A DNA stretch of 64,000 nt, taken from NCBI GenBank assembly GCA_046758905.1, contig JBHIBC010000003.1:16095-80094 (forward strand), read 5' to 3'. A model generated the notes under the pieces. The model saw only the letters and a list, made by a program, of their open reading frames with translations, was not told the DNA's origin and did no database searches. Position 1 is the first letter of the stretch; every line of letters begins with the position of its first letter. Source of the stretch: JBHIBC01 sp046758905 (GTDB taxonomy: Bacteria; Acidobacteriota; Polarisedimenticolia; Gp22-AA2). Both the position numbers and the translations under genes were made by a program. Below, piece by piece: positions 1 through 8,065 of this stretch.

Positions 1-1830
1 CTAACGGAGGCCGCCGATGCCTATAATTCGGCTTACGCCGTCATCCGCGCCGTCTCCGCGGAAATCGAGGATCCTGTGATGCGTCAGGACTACGAGCAGG
101 AGCCGACCCGGGCGGAAACCGCCCGCTGCGCCGATGCCGATGAGCCGTCGGCGACCTCAAGCCGCCCCGGTTCGCCCGCTATGCGCTTCGACGCCGCCGC
201 GCCTCCCGAGCCGCCGGCCCCCCAGGCCGATGCGTTCGCGACCGGTCACGGCGCCCCCGCAACCCGTTCCAGCATCGTGCCGTCGCTGCGCCCATTCGAG
301 ACTGCGGCGGACATCCCGGTGAGGATGTTGGCCACTATGTACGAGATCAGCCAGATGGTCAGCTCGATCCTCGACTTGGAAGAGCTGCTCAACAAGGTAA
401 TGGACCTGGCGATCGAGATCGTCCGCGCCGAGCGCGGGCTGATCTTCCTTTACCGCAGCGACATCGACGAGATGCAGATGGTGGTGGCGCGCAACATCGA
501 GAAGGAGACGATCCGGGACGCCACCGAGTACAGCCGGAACATCGTCAAGGAGGCCGGGCTGGGGCGGTCCATCCTGTCGCACGACGCCGTCACCGACGAG
601 CGGTTCAGGGACTTCCGCAGCGTCGCCACCTACCGGATCCACTCGCTGCTGTGCGTCCCGCTGAAAGTGCGCAACCAGGTGGTCGGGACCGTCTACGTCG
701 ACACACGCAGGCCGGGTGTCGTCTTCTCGAGGGACGACCTGAAGTTCCTCGAGGCGTTCGCCCACCAAGCGGCCGTCGCCATCGAGAACGCGAGGCTCTA
801 CGACCAGGTCAGGCAGGAGAACCGTTACCTCAAGCAGGTCGTGCGGGAGCGTTACGGCTTCGAGAACATCATCGGAAGAAGCGCTCGCATGCGCGCCATT
901 TTCAAGATGATCTCCCGCGTGGCCCCGAGTAGCCTGCCGGTGATGATCCGCGGCGAGAGCGGCACCGGCAAGGAACTGGTCGCCCGTGCCATCCACCTCA
1001 ACAGCCCCCGCAAGGACAGGAGATTCTTCACCGAGAACTGCGCCGCCCTACCCGACACGCTTCTGGAGAGCGAGCTGTTCGGACACGTCAAGGGGGCCTT
1101 CACCGGAGCCGACTCATCCCGGAAGGGGCTGTTCGAGCTGTCAGACGGCGGCACCCTCTTCCTGGACGAGATCGGCGACATGAGCGTGGCCCTGCAGAGC
1201 AAGCTGCTGCGCGTCCTCCAGGACGGGGAGATCCGGCCGCTCGGCTCCGAGACCCCGCGCCACGTCGACGTGCGGATCCTCTCCGCCACCAACCGCGATC
1301 TCGAGCAGATGATCGCGAAGCGGACCTTCCGGGAAGACCTCTACTTCCGGCTGAACGTCATCACCCTGAGAATCCCGGCGCTGCGCGAGCGCCCCGAGGA
1401 CATCCCGCTCCTCGTCGACCACTTCCTCTCGCGCGTCGCCGAGGAAAACAATGTCACCAAGCTGCGCGTCGACAGGGGCCTCATCGCGCTCCTGACCCGT
1501 TACCACTGGCCCGGCAATGTCCGCGAGCTGGAGAACCAGATCTACAAGCTTGCCTTGTTCGCGAATGGCCCCTCGCTCACGGCCGAGGACGCCAAGCAGG
1601 ACGCCGAGTTCTACTCCAAGGTCATCTCCACCAGATCACCCGGGAGCGACAACGGAATCGCCCGTGATCCCATCGAAAGAGCCCTTGCCGAGGCCGGGGG
1701 CAACCGGGACAGAGCCGCGGAACTGCTCGGAATCAGCCGCGCCACCCTGTTCAGGAGGCTCAAGGAACTCGACATCGGGAAGAAGCGCCCCCGTGGCCCG
1801 CTCCGTCGGGATCCGCACCGCCGGCCATGA
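1..1830 (+). CDS. TPR-GAF-sigma-54 activator, 5' end outside the window
   Basis: Bacterial enhancer-binding protein that would activate sigma-54 RNA polymerase. A GAF sensor (about nt 319-810) precedes an AAA+ domain with Walker A GESGTGKE (about nt 950), the sigma-54 contact loop GAFTGAD (about nt 1095) and Walker B LFLDEIGDM. A Fis-type HTH (AAELLGISRATLFRRLKEL, about nt 1717-1773) ends the protein. A GTG at 76 followed by ATG at 79 could start a 584-residue protein, but the frame stays open to base 1. The 25 upstream codons align without gaps to the last TPR segment of the giant kinase fusion at 2731-7824. I therefore infer that this is the C-terminal part of a longer paralogue. The stretch between the TPR-like piece and the GAF domain is Pro/Ala-rich linker. 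The protein is probably a regulator of the sigma-54 promoter at 2162. Confidence 0.85.
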   Translation, partial: LTEAADAYNSAYAVIRAVSAEIEDPVMRQDYEQEPTRAETARCADADEPSATSSRPGSPAMRFDAAAPPEPPAPQADAFATGHGAPATRSSIVPSLRPFETAADIPVRMLATMYEISQMVSSILDLEELLNKVMDLAIEIVRAERGLIFLYRSDIDEMQMVVARNIEKETIRDATEYSRNIVKEAGLGRSILSHDAVTDERFRDFRSVATYRIHSLLCVPLKVRNQVVGTVYVDTRRPGVVFSRDDLKFLEAFAHQAAVAIENARLYDQVRQENRYLKQVVRERYGFENIIGRSARMRAIFKMISRVAPSSLPVMIRGESGTGKELVARAIHLNSPRKDRRFFTENCAALPDTLLESELFGHVKGAFTGADSSRKGLFELSDGGTLFLDEIGDMSVALQSKLLRVLQDGEIRPLGSETPRHVDVRILSATNRDLEQMIAKRTFREDLYFRLNVITLRIPALRERPEDIPLLVDHFLSRVAEENNVTKLRVDRGLIALLTRYHWPGNVRELENQIYKLALFANGPSLTAEDAKQDAEFYSKVISTRSPGSDNGIARDPIERALAEAGGNRDRAAELLGISRATLFRRLKELDIGKKRPRGPLRRDPHRRP

Positions 1831-1843
1831 ACCCCGAGAGATA

Positions 1844-2049
1844 GTCTCAGGCAGTCCAACAGTCGGACGTGTGAGACTGTACGGCGACACGCGCTGAGAC
1901 TACAGTGAGACTGGATATAGATAAGTCATTGTGTGTGAATAGCTTGTAGTAATTGTCTCAGTAATAGAGCATTCCCTCAGTCCTAGCCGCGAACCGATCC
2001 CACGCTATCTGAACCAGATAGCGCCGCACCGCTGCTCAGCCGAGTCTCA
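1844..2049. repeat. Six TGAGAC boxes, candidate activator sites
   Basis: TGAGAC or its complement GTCTCA occurs at 1844-1849, 1872-1877, 1895-1900, 1906-1911, 1955-1960 and 2044-2049. Several copies extend to CTGAGACT or GTGAGACT. The region is visibly less GC-rich than its flanks. The copies lie about 115-320 bp upstream of the -24/-12 promoter at 2162, the usual distance for sigma-54 enhancer sites. Binding by the flanking Fis-type activators is inference. Six copies of a hexamer in 206 bp is far above chance. Confidence 0.5.
2003..2023. repeat. Perfect inverted repeat CGCTATCTG-AAC-CAGATAGCG
   Basis: Arms 2003-2011 and 2015-2023 are perfectly complementary over 9 bp around a 3-nt spacer. 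The repeat lies 139 bp upstream of the sigma-54 promoter and has no T-tract, so a dimeric protein-binding site is more likely than a terminator. The bound protein is unknown; one of the flanking activators is a candidate. Confidence 0.5.
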
Positions 2050-2161
2050 CCGAAGCTCTCCGCCGCACGGGAGGGTGATCCCGCCGGAACTCTCGAATCC
2101 ATCGTGCAACCCGCTCCAGGCCAAGCACTTGCACGCACATCAGCAGCAGCGATCACGGATC

Positions 2162-2177
2162 TGGCATCGCGGTTGCT
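2162..2177 (+). promoter_or_regulatory. Sigma-54 (-24/-12) promoter
   Basis: TGGCATCGCGGTTGCT matches the RpoN consensus TGGCAYR-N4-TTGCW at nearly every position, with GG and GC correctly spaced. Transcription should begin near 2188, giving a leader of about 38 nt before the small exported peptide gene at 2226. Its position between three sigma-54 activator genes and downstream of the TGAGAC boxes makes it convincing. Confidence 0.85.
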
Positions 2178-2225
2178 GTTCGGTCCACTCGAAACAACGA
2201 ACCTTCTCAAGAAAGGGAGGACAAC

Positions 2226-2525
2226 ATGCGAAAGATGAACAAGGCGGTGGTGGCGGCGATCGTCGTGGCATCACTGGCTCTGACCTCGACGGCCCTCATG
2301 GCGGCCCCCACCCAGGGCGCCACCGCGGCCTCCGAGCGCGCGGCCAGCATGACCGTCTTCCAGCAGTTCACGCAGCTCCTCGCGGAACTGTTCGGTAACG
2401 ACACCCCGGGGAATGCCCCGGCCGAGGCCCCCGGCAAGACCCAGATCCGCCAGCCCTCGAACAACGGCAACGCGAGCGAGGGTGCTATTTGGCCGGGAAG
2501 CTGCCGACTCGGTTGTCGTTTCTAA
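2226..2525 (+). CDS. Small exported peptide with a Cys-containing tail, sigma-54 controlled
   Basis: 99 residues with no recognised family. A strong Shine-Dalgarno (GGGAGG, 6-7 nt before the ATG) supports the start; M4 is an alternative. Residues 1-26 form a Sec signal peptide: basic start, a hydrophobic core rich in Val, Ala and Leu, and a probable cleavage after ALMA. The mature part of about 73 residues has a short amphipathic segment (VFQQFTQLLAELFG), a Pro/Gly/Asn linker and the tail GAIWPGSCRLGCRF, with two Cys separated by three residues. The gene has its own -24/-12 promoter and a rho-independent terminator, so it is a dedicated transcript. No maturation enzyme is adjacent. A secreted signal, bacteriocin-like peptide or envelope-stress protein are all possible, and none is shown. 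Confidence 0.7.
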   Translation: MRKMNKAVVAAIVVASLALTSTALMAAPTQGATAASERAASMTVFQQFTQLLAELFGNDTPGNAPAEAPGKTQIRQPSNNGNASEGAIWPGSCRLGCRF

Positions 2526-2564
2526 CTCCAGAAACCCTGTCCAGCTGCTAGTTACTTGCCGACT

Positions 2565-2593
2565 TTGGGGCCCACCCAGGGCCCCAATTTCTT
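2565..2593 (+). terminator. Rho-independent terminator of the small peptide gene
   Basis: The stem TTGGGGCCC (2565-2573) pairs perfectly with GGGCCCCAA (2579-2587) around the loop ACCCA and is followed by TTTCTT. It lies 40 bp after the peptide stop codon and 138 bp before the giant kinase fusion, so it separates the two transcripts. Confidence 0.75.
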
Positions 2594-2730
2594 CATTCCC
2601 ATTTGCCCCGCACACCATCCCTGGGCACCTCAAAGTCCGGTTCAGACGATTCGCCCACTCGACATCTAAGGAGTTCTTCTTCACTTGCTAGCCTTGACCT
2701 CTCGACCCGCAGACGCCACCTTACTCCGTT

Positions 2731-5700
2731 GTGAACGGATATCCCCTCGTGCCCCGATATCAAATCAACAGAACTTTGGGAACGGGTGCAACATCCGCCG
2801 TCTACTTGGCGACCGACCTGATAACGAACCGCCCTTGTGCCCTTAAGGTCTTCTCGACCAATCCCGGCTCCTCCTTACAATTCCTTGGCGAACTCGAACT
2901 CCTATTGGAGATGGGACATCCGAATATATCAACCCTCATTGATTTTGGCCGCGCCCTCTCGCCCGATTCTGGCTACCTTTCACTCGAATACGCTCCCGGC
3001 ACCGACTTCGTCTCAGCCTCGAAGGAAGCTTCCCGACATCAGTTTTTCGCAATGATTGTCGGAGTTTGCAGGGCACTCGAATACCTTCGGCGGAAAGGAA
3101 TATCCCACGGTGATCTCAAACCGCAGAATATCCTCGTCGAGCCCGTTGATAGATCGGGGTCCCACCTTCCAACAGCAAAACTCATAGATCTTGGATTTGC
3201 AAACAAGGATGTTCCCGTTCACGGTGCTTCATTACTCGGCACTGCCGAATACCTCGCACCCGAATTGATACGCGGCGAATGGCCCACAACCCACTCAGAT
3301 CTCTATTCTCTCGGAATCATCCTTTACGAATGCCTCGCCGGGTTTACCCCGTTTCACTCAGCAACTACCGGAGAAGTTCTGGACCGACATCTACGTGATG
3401 CCCCTCCCGGAATTGAAACCAAGACGCTCAGCGAGATACATCCTCTCATTTATAGACTACTTGCTAAGAATCCAAGCGACCGCCCTGCGTCTCCCTCGGA
3501 AGTCATTCGAGTGATCAACTCAGTCTCAACCGTTGGGCAGTTCTGCGTTGAGACTCCGGATACGTGGAGTTGCGTATCCCGTCTGGCTCCCATGGTTGCC
3601 TCCAACACGCTCCTAGCCCGAGCCACTCGACTCCTTCGGGGAGCGGTGAAGAATTCTAGCAGTTCTAACTCCACGACAATCATGGTCAGAGGAGTGAGAG
3701 GATCTGGCAAATCACGATTGCTGAACGCCATTGCTCTTTCAGCGGTCAAATTGGGCTACAACGTTCTCCGATTCGCGACCGCGGAAGCACACGAACGGCC
3801 TGTAGCCCTCACTGAGGTCTTCGGCAGAATCCAATCAGCGCCGATCAGAAGACCCCTCTTGGTGGCCATCGACTCTTCCTCATGCAGCACACTGCAGGAT
3901 CTCGAGCGCATCTCGCTGGTTATACCGAGGGGACTCAGCCATGTTCTCTGTACGACAGCAGCTCAGCATTCTCCAGTAGATGAATATCCCTCCAAAGAGG
4001 AGAGTTACCTGGGATCATCCCGGACCGAGAATGTCCTGCGTTTGAACCTCACACCTCTCAGTCAACGGGAGGTACAACAGTTCGTCTGTTCTGCTCTTGG
4101 GCTCACCAGTGTAGATGCCGACATCGGCCTTTATCTGCATTCCCAGTCGGGTGGCAATCCGTTCCTCGTTGCCGAGATGCTTTCCCACCTCCTCACGACG
4201 GGAGTGCTTGCCATAGGACCAGGAGGCCTAGAGAAGCGAGGATCGTTGGACAAGAAATACATAGCTGATAGCATCCAAGAAGCCTCAGTCCAAGTACTAT
4301 CTCGACTTTCTTTACATCACCGACAGGTCCTTCACGCCTTGGCAGTCGCGGAACAGCCACTGACCGTTGCGGTAATGGCCGCAGTATCTCACCTGCTTCC
4401 TGACCATGTGAAGCAAGCATGTCATCACATGTCGACCGGTGGCATGCTCCGACCGGTAGGGTCTGATTCCTCAGATCAGTTTGTGATTTCAGCCAAGGTG
4501 CTGACACGAGTAATTAGGATGCAAATGGCCACCTCTGAACGCAAGAGATACCACGAGCGCTTCGCACGGTGGTACGTCACTCCTCTACACGGGGCCCAAG
4601 ATCTCGAACGGGCTGCCCTTCACGCGATGAAAGCTGGAATGAGGAAGGAAGCTTTCGAACTGTGCTTCCGCCACGCTGAACAATCAGAGGCCCGTTTGGA
4701 CCACAGTCGGGCGGCACGCTTCTATGGCCTCGCGCTCGATCAGGATCCCCAAGAACCGCTGGCCTGGGCGAGAACAGCGCTAGGCCTTGCGGGCGCGCTG
4801 CGACACATAGACCAACCACTGAAGGCTCTCCGTGCTGCAACCTTGGTCCTCCGAAAGCACCGCCTATCAGATGCGGTTCGTGCTCGTGCCCACCTAGAGG
4901 CATCACCCGCTGCTAGAATGCTCGGAAACTTCCCGCAAGCAGAGACACACGCTCGGCAAGCCCTCGTCATAGCTCGTCGCGACCACCTGTCACGAGAACG
5001 AATCGCAGCCCTTTACCAGGCCGGTGCTGCTCTCTGCTGGCAAGAGCGCATCGCTGAGGGGAGATCGTATCTCTTTGACGCCTTAGTCTCAGCCCGCTGG
5101 CTAGGGCACACGTCACTCGTATCTAGCATCCTGAACGAGATCGCTGCAGCGTGTTGGAAATCAGGGCACTTCAGGTTATCGCTCAGGTACGCGCAGCGAG
5201 GTTACGCGCTGTTACGACAAATGCAAGATGCGCATGGCGAAGCAGTGGCGCTAATGAACATTGGGATTCTCCAAGGCGATCTTGGACTGTACCGAAGCTC
5301 GCTTCGCTCTCATGAAAAAGTTCTCGCCCTTGTGGCCAGCCTCGGTCTGAAAAAGTTCGCTTCTCGCCTCAACAACAATCTAGGGGAGACATACCGTTGC
5401 ACTGGTGTCCTGCAAGCTGCGTTGAATAAGTACTCGACGTCGCTGGAACTCCTTGCCGAAGAGCGTAGCAGCTTGACCTCCTTCATATCGCGCTATAACA
5501 GATCCTTAATCCTAGTCGCTGCCGGGTACTATTCGGATGCGCTGAACGGACTGCGACACGCCCTTTCTGGAGCGAAGTCTATAGGTTCACTTCAGCTTCG
5601 CTCTCTAGCACTTAGCGTCTGGACCCTCTTCCTTCTGGCGTTAGGACGTTTTGCCACCGCCCATCGGGTCGCGGCGCACGCGTGCCGGTTGGTCGAAGGG

Positions 5701-7824
5701 GCTCATCTTTGGCAGGTCATGCTCGAGTTCAAGTCGCATATGGCTGTGTCGCTCTGGAAGAGTGGCAGAGTCGACTTGGCTCAGTCCCTCTTGAGAGACG
5801 CAATGGAGCGCTACGAGAAGCGCTCACCGTTCGACGCGAGGCTCAGAGCCAGACTGCTCAGTGCTAGCTTCGAGTTCGAGCTGAACGGCCCGAAGGGTTC
5901 CGTCGAGCGAAGTGTCGATTCCCTCCTGGCAACAGCGCGCAGGAAGAAGATGCTGTGGCACCTCTGTTTCGCGGCAATGTTGAAGGCGGATCTGCTGCTG
6001 AAGTCCAATCGCCTCGAGGAGGCGGAAGGCCTTGTCCTCGAGGCCTGTAGGGTGAGCCGCGCTGCAGCGGACAGACCATCCTACTGGCGCGCGACCTTCC
6101 TGCTCGGACGGGTCTACGAGAGAATGTTGCGCTACGAATCAGCCCTCCGTTGCTATCGCATCTCCGCCCTGACTCTCGAGGAACTAACGATGGACATCCA
6201 GGAGGAACGGTACAGGCAGTCGTTTCTCGAGCAGGGAGAAGTGAGGGAAGTGATGGATCGACACGCACGGTTAAAGGGGGAGGTGGGCAGGCAAGCCCGT
6301 CGCTCTCTAGCGATCGTCAACCGGAGTGACATGGCGTCCCGCAGGATGCTCGCCGCCTTGAGCAGCATTGGGCGAAAGCTCAGCTCCATCCTGAATCTTG
6401 ACGAACTGCTCGCGAGTCTCCTCGATTCGGCAATAGAAAACGTGAGGGCCGAACGTGGAATCGTTTTCCTGCGCGATGAGGCCACCGGAGAGATGCGTGC
6501 AGAGTGCGCCAGGGGGATGGATCAGCAGAGCTTGCGCGAGGTCTCGTCCTTCAGTCGGTCGGTGGTCAACCAAGTGGCGAGTGGTTCGACGGTTCTGACC
6601 GTTGATGTCGGCAAGGATCCCATGTTCTCCGCATCCAGCAGCATGGTGCTGCACGAGATCAAGTCTGTTCTCTGCGTGCCGATGCGTGCGCAGGGACGTG
6701 TCACCGGTGTGATCTACCTGGACACGCGCCGCGCTGCTCAGCTGTTCACCGATAAGGAAAGAGCGTTCGTCGAATCGTTCGCCAGCCAGGCAGCGATTGC
6801 CATCGAGAACGCCCGACTGTTTGGCCGGATGACCGCCGAGAACGCCCGGCTGCGGCGCGAGATCGAGGGCCGCTCCAGCTTCGGGAACCTGGTCGGAACG
6901 AGCTCCGCTATGAGACGACTCGGGGGGACTATCAGCAGCGCTGTGGACAGTAACTGCAATGTGCTCATTCTCGGGGAAAGCGGCACGGGCAAGGAATTGG
7001 TCGCAAGGGCCATTCACTACGGCGGTCCGCGTCGGGAAAAGGAGTTCGTCGCGATCGATTGCGGCACGCTCCCAGAGAACCTTCTGGAGGCCGAGCTCTT
7101 TGGGTACTGTCGCGGAGCTTTTACGGGGGCCGACCGAGATCGTCCCGGGCTGATCGAGGCGGCACAGGGCGGGACGCTGTTTCTGGACGAGGTCACCAGC
7201 ACGAGCGCGGGGTTCCAAGCCCGGTTGCTCAGGGTTATCCAGGAGAGAGAGGTGCGCCGTGTCGGAGAGCGCACTCCTCGTCAGGTGGACATACGAGTGA
7301 TCGCGGCATCGAACGCCGACATCGTGTCCCTCATGTGCAGGGGACAGTTCCGCCGCGACCTGTTCTATCGCCTCAACGTACTGCCGATCGAGGTCCCTCC
7401 TCTGCGTGAGAGGCGAGAGGACATTCCACTCCTAGTCCACCACTTTCTGAAAAAACACTCACCCGGCGGGCACACCAAGATGAGGCTGGCACCCGGGTTC
7501 CTGGACAGTCTTTCCGAGTACGACTGGCCCGGCAATGTTCGCGAGCTTGAGAACGCCATCGAGCATGCCTTGGCTCTCTGTCCAGGCAATCTGCTGACGG
7601 TGGAACACCTCCCGGAGAGTCTGTCCCAGCGACGAGTCGCGATGGAGCTTCCCGCGGGCGAGAAAGCGCGCAAGTCCGGCGAGCAGCTGATGATCGAGGA
7701 TGCGCTGCAGCGATGTGGCGGTGACAAGGCGAAGGCCGCCCGGTATATCGGATGGAACCGCCAAAAGCTATATCGCCGGATGAAGATGTTGGGTATCCGC
7801 TCCGACTATGGAAAGGCCGCGTGA
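2731..7824 (+). CDS. Giant fusion: Ser/Thr kinase - NTPase - TPR - GAF - sigma-54 activator
   Basis: 1697 residues that link a eukaryotic-type kinase directly to sigma-54 transcription. Domain order: kinase (about 8-265) with glycine loop GTGATSAVY, lysine in ALKVF, catalytic loop HGDLKPQN (HRD altered to HGD, Asp kept) and DLG; a signalling ATPase with P-loop RGSGKS (about 324-330); TPR-like repeats (about 630-1190); GAF (about 1205-1366); AAA+ with GESGTGKE (about 1414) and GAFTGAD (about 1461); Fis-type HTH with IGWNRQKLYRRM at the end. The GTG start at 2731 has no clear Shine-Dalgarno, and GTG 2749 is an alternative. The first 3 kb are near 52% GC and look unlike the GC-rich neighbours, whereas the GAF-AAA+ part is GC-richer. 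This suggests a composite gene. It probably senses a ligand through the TPR or GAF domains and drives the local sigma-54 promoter. Confidence 0.9.
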   Translation: MNGYPLVPRYQINRTLGTGATSAVYLATDLITNRPCALKVFSTNPGSSLQFLGELELLLEMGHPNISTLIDFGRALSPDSGYLSLEYAPGTDFVSASKEASRHQFFAMIVGVCRALEYLRRKGISHGDLKPQNILVEPVDRSGSHLPTAKLIDLGFANKDVPVHGASLLGTAEYLAPELIRGEWPTTHSDLYSLGIILYECLAGFTPFHSATTGEVLDRHLRDAPPGIETKTLSEIHPLIYRLLAKNPSDRPASPSEVIRVINSVSTVGQFCVETPDTWSCVSRLAPMVASNTLLARATRLLRGAVKNSSSSNSTTIMVRGVRGSGKSRLLNAIALSAVKLGYNVLRFATAEAHERPVALTEVFGRIQSAPIRRPLLVAIDSSSCSTLQDLERISLVIPRGLSHVLCTTAAQHSPVDEYPSKEESYLGSSRTENVLRLNLTPLSQREVQQFVCSALGLTSVDADIGLYLHSQSGGNPFLVAEMLSHLLTTGVLAIGPGGLEKRGSLDKKYIADSIQEASVQVLSRLSLHHRQVLHALAVAEQPLTVAVMAAVSHLLPDHVKQACHHMSTGGMLRPVGSDSSDQFVISAKVLTRVIRMQMATSERKRYHERFARWYVTPLHGAQDLERAALHAMKAGMRKEAFELCFRHAEQSEARLDHSRAARFYGLALDQDPQEPLAWARTALGLAGALRHIDQPLKALRAATLVLRKHRLSDAVRARAHLEASPAARMLGNFPQAETHARQALVIARRDHLSRERIAALYQAGAALCWQERIAEGRSYLFDALVSARWLGHTSLVSSILNEIAAACWKSGHFRLSLRYAQRGYALLRQMQDAHGEAVALMNIGILQGDLGLYRSSLRSHEKVLALVASLGLKKFASRLNNNLGETYRCTGVLQAALNKYSTSLELLAEERSSLTSFISRYNRSLILVAAGYYSDALNGLRHALSGAKSIGSLQLRSLALSVWTLFLLALGRFATAHRVAAHACRLVEGAHLWQVMLEFKSHMAVSLWKSGRVDLAQSLLRDAMERYEKRSPFDARLRARLLSASFEFELNGPKGSVERSVDSLLATARRKKMLWHLCFAAMLKADLLLKSNRLEEAEGLVLEACRVSRAAADRPSYWRATFLLGRVYERMLRYESALRCYRISALTLEELTMDIQEERYRQSFLEQGEVREVMDRHARLKGEVGRQARRSLAIVNRSDMASRRMLAALSSIGRKLSSILNLDELLASLLDSAIENVRAERGIVFLRDEATGEMRAECARGMDQQSLREVSSFSRSVVNQVASGSTVLTVDVGKDPMFSASSSMVLHEIKSVLCVPMRAQGRVTGVIYLDTRRAAQLFTDKERAFVESFASQAAIAIENARLFGRMTAENARLRREIEGRSSFGNLVGTSSAMRRLGGTISSAVDSNCNVLILGESGTGKELVARAIHYGGPRREKEFVAIDCGTLPENLLEAELFGYCRGAFTGADRDRPGLIEAAQGGTLFLDEVTSTSAGFQARLLRVIQEREVRRVGERTPRQVDIRVIAASNADIVSLMCRGQFRRDLFYRLNVLPIEVPPLRERREDIPLLVHHFLKKHSPGGHTKMRLAPGFLDSLSEYDWPGNVRELENAIEHALALCPGNLLTVEHLPESLSQRRVAMELPAGEKARKSGEQLMIEDALQRCGGDKAKAARYIGWNRQKLYRRMKMLGIRSDYGKAA

Positions 7825-8065
7825 TATTGTGTGACACTTGAGGTGTTCGCTGCTCAGATTGTGACAGAAGGGAACCGATCCAAAATCTGTTACCCTCTGA
7901 TGCATCGGACCGCGAAGCGTCTATCTCCATCCGCCCCAATGCCTTCCGAGGTCCGGCACACACGAAGCCATACGAGACGGCGCCTGGTATCACGCTTGCT
8001 CCCCTAGGCGACTCCCAGCCGGTTTCATCGAGAATCCAGCCCCGGCGGGAAGGAGAGACCCGGGC

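Noticed and set aside
22..27. TATAAT as a -10 promoter element
   Set aside because: It lies inside an open reading frame that continues the downstream protein and encodes Tyr-Asn within a TPR-like segment.
157..996. Long antisense open frame opposite the left-edge activator
   Set aside because: Arg/Leu/Asp-rich shadow of a high-GC coding strand, with no ribosome binding site or family motif; the plus-strand gene is unmistakable.
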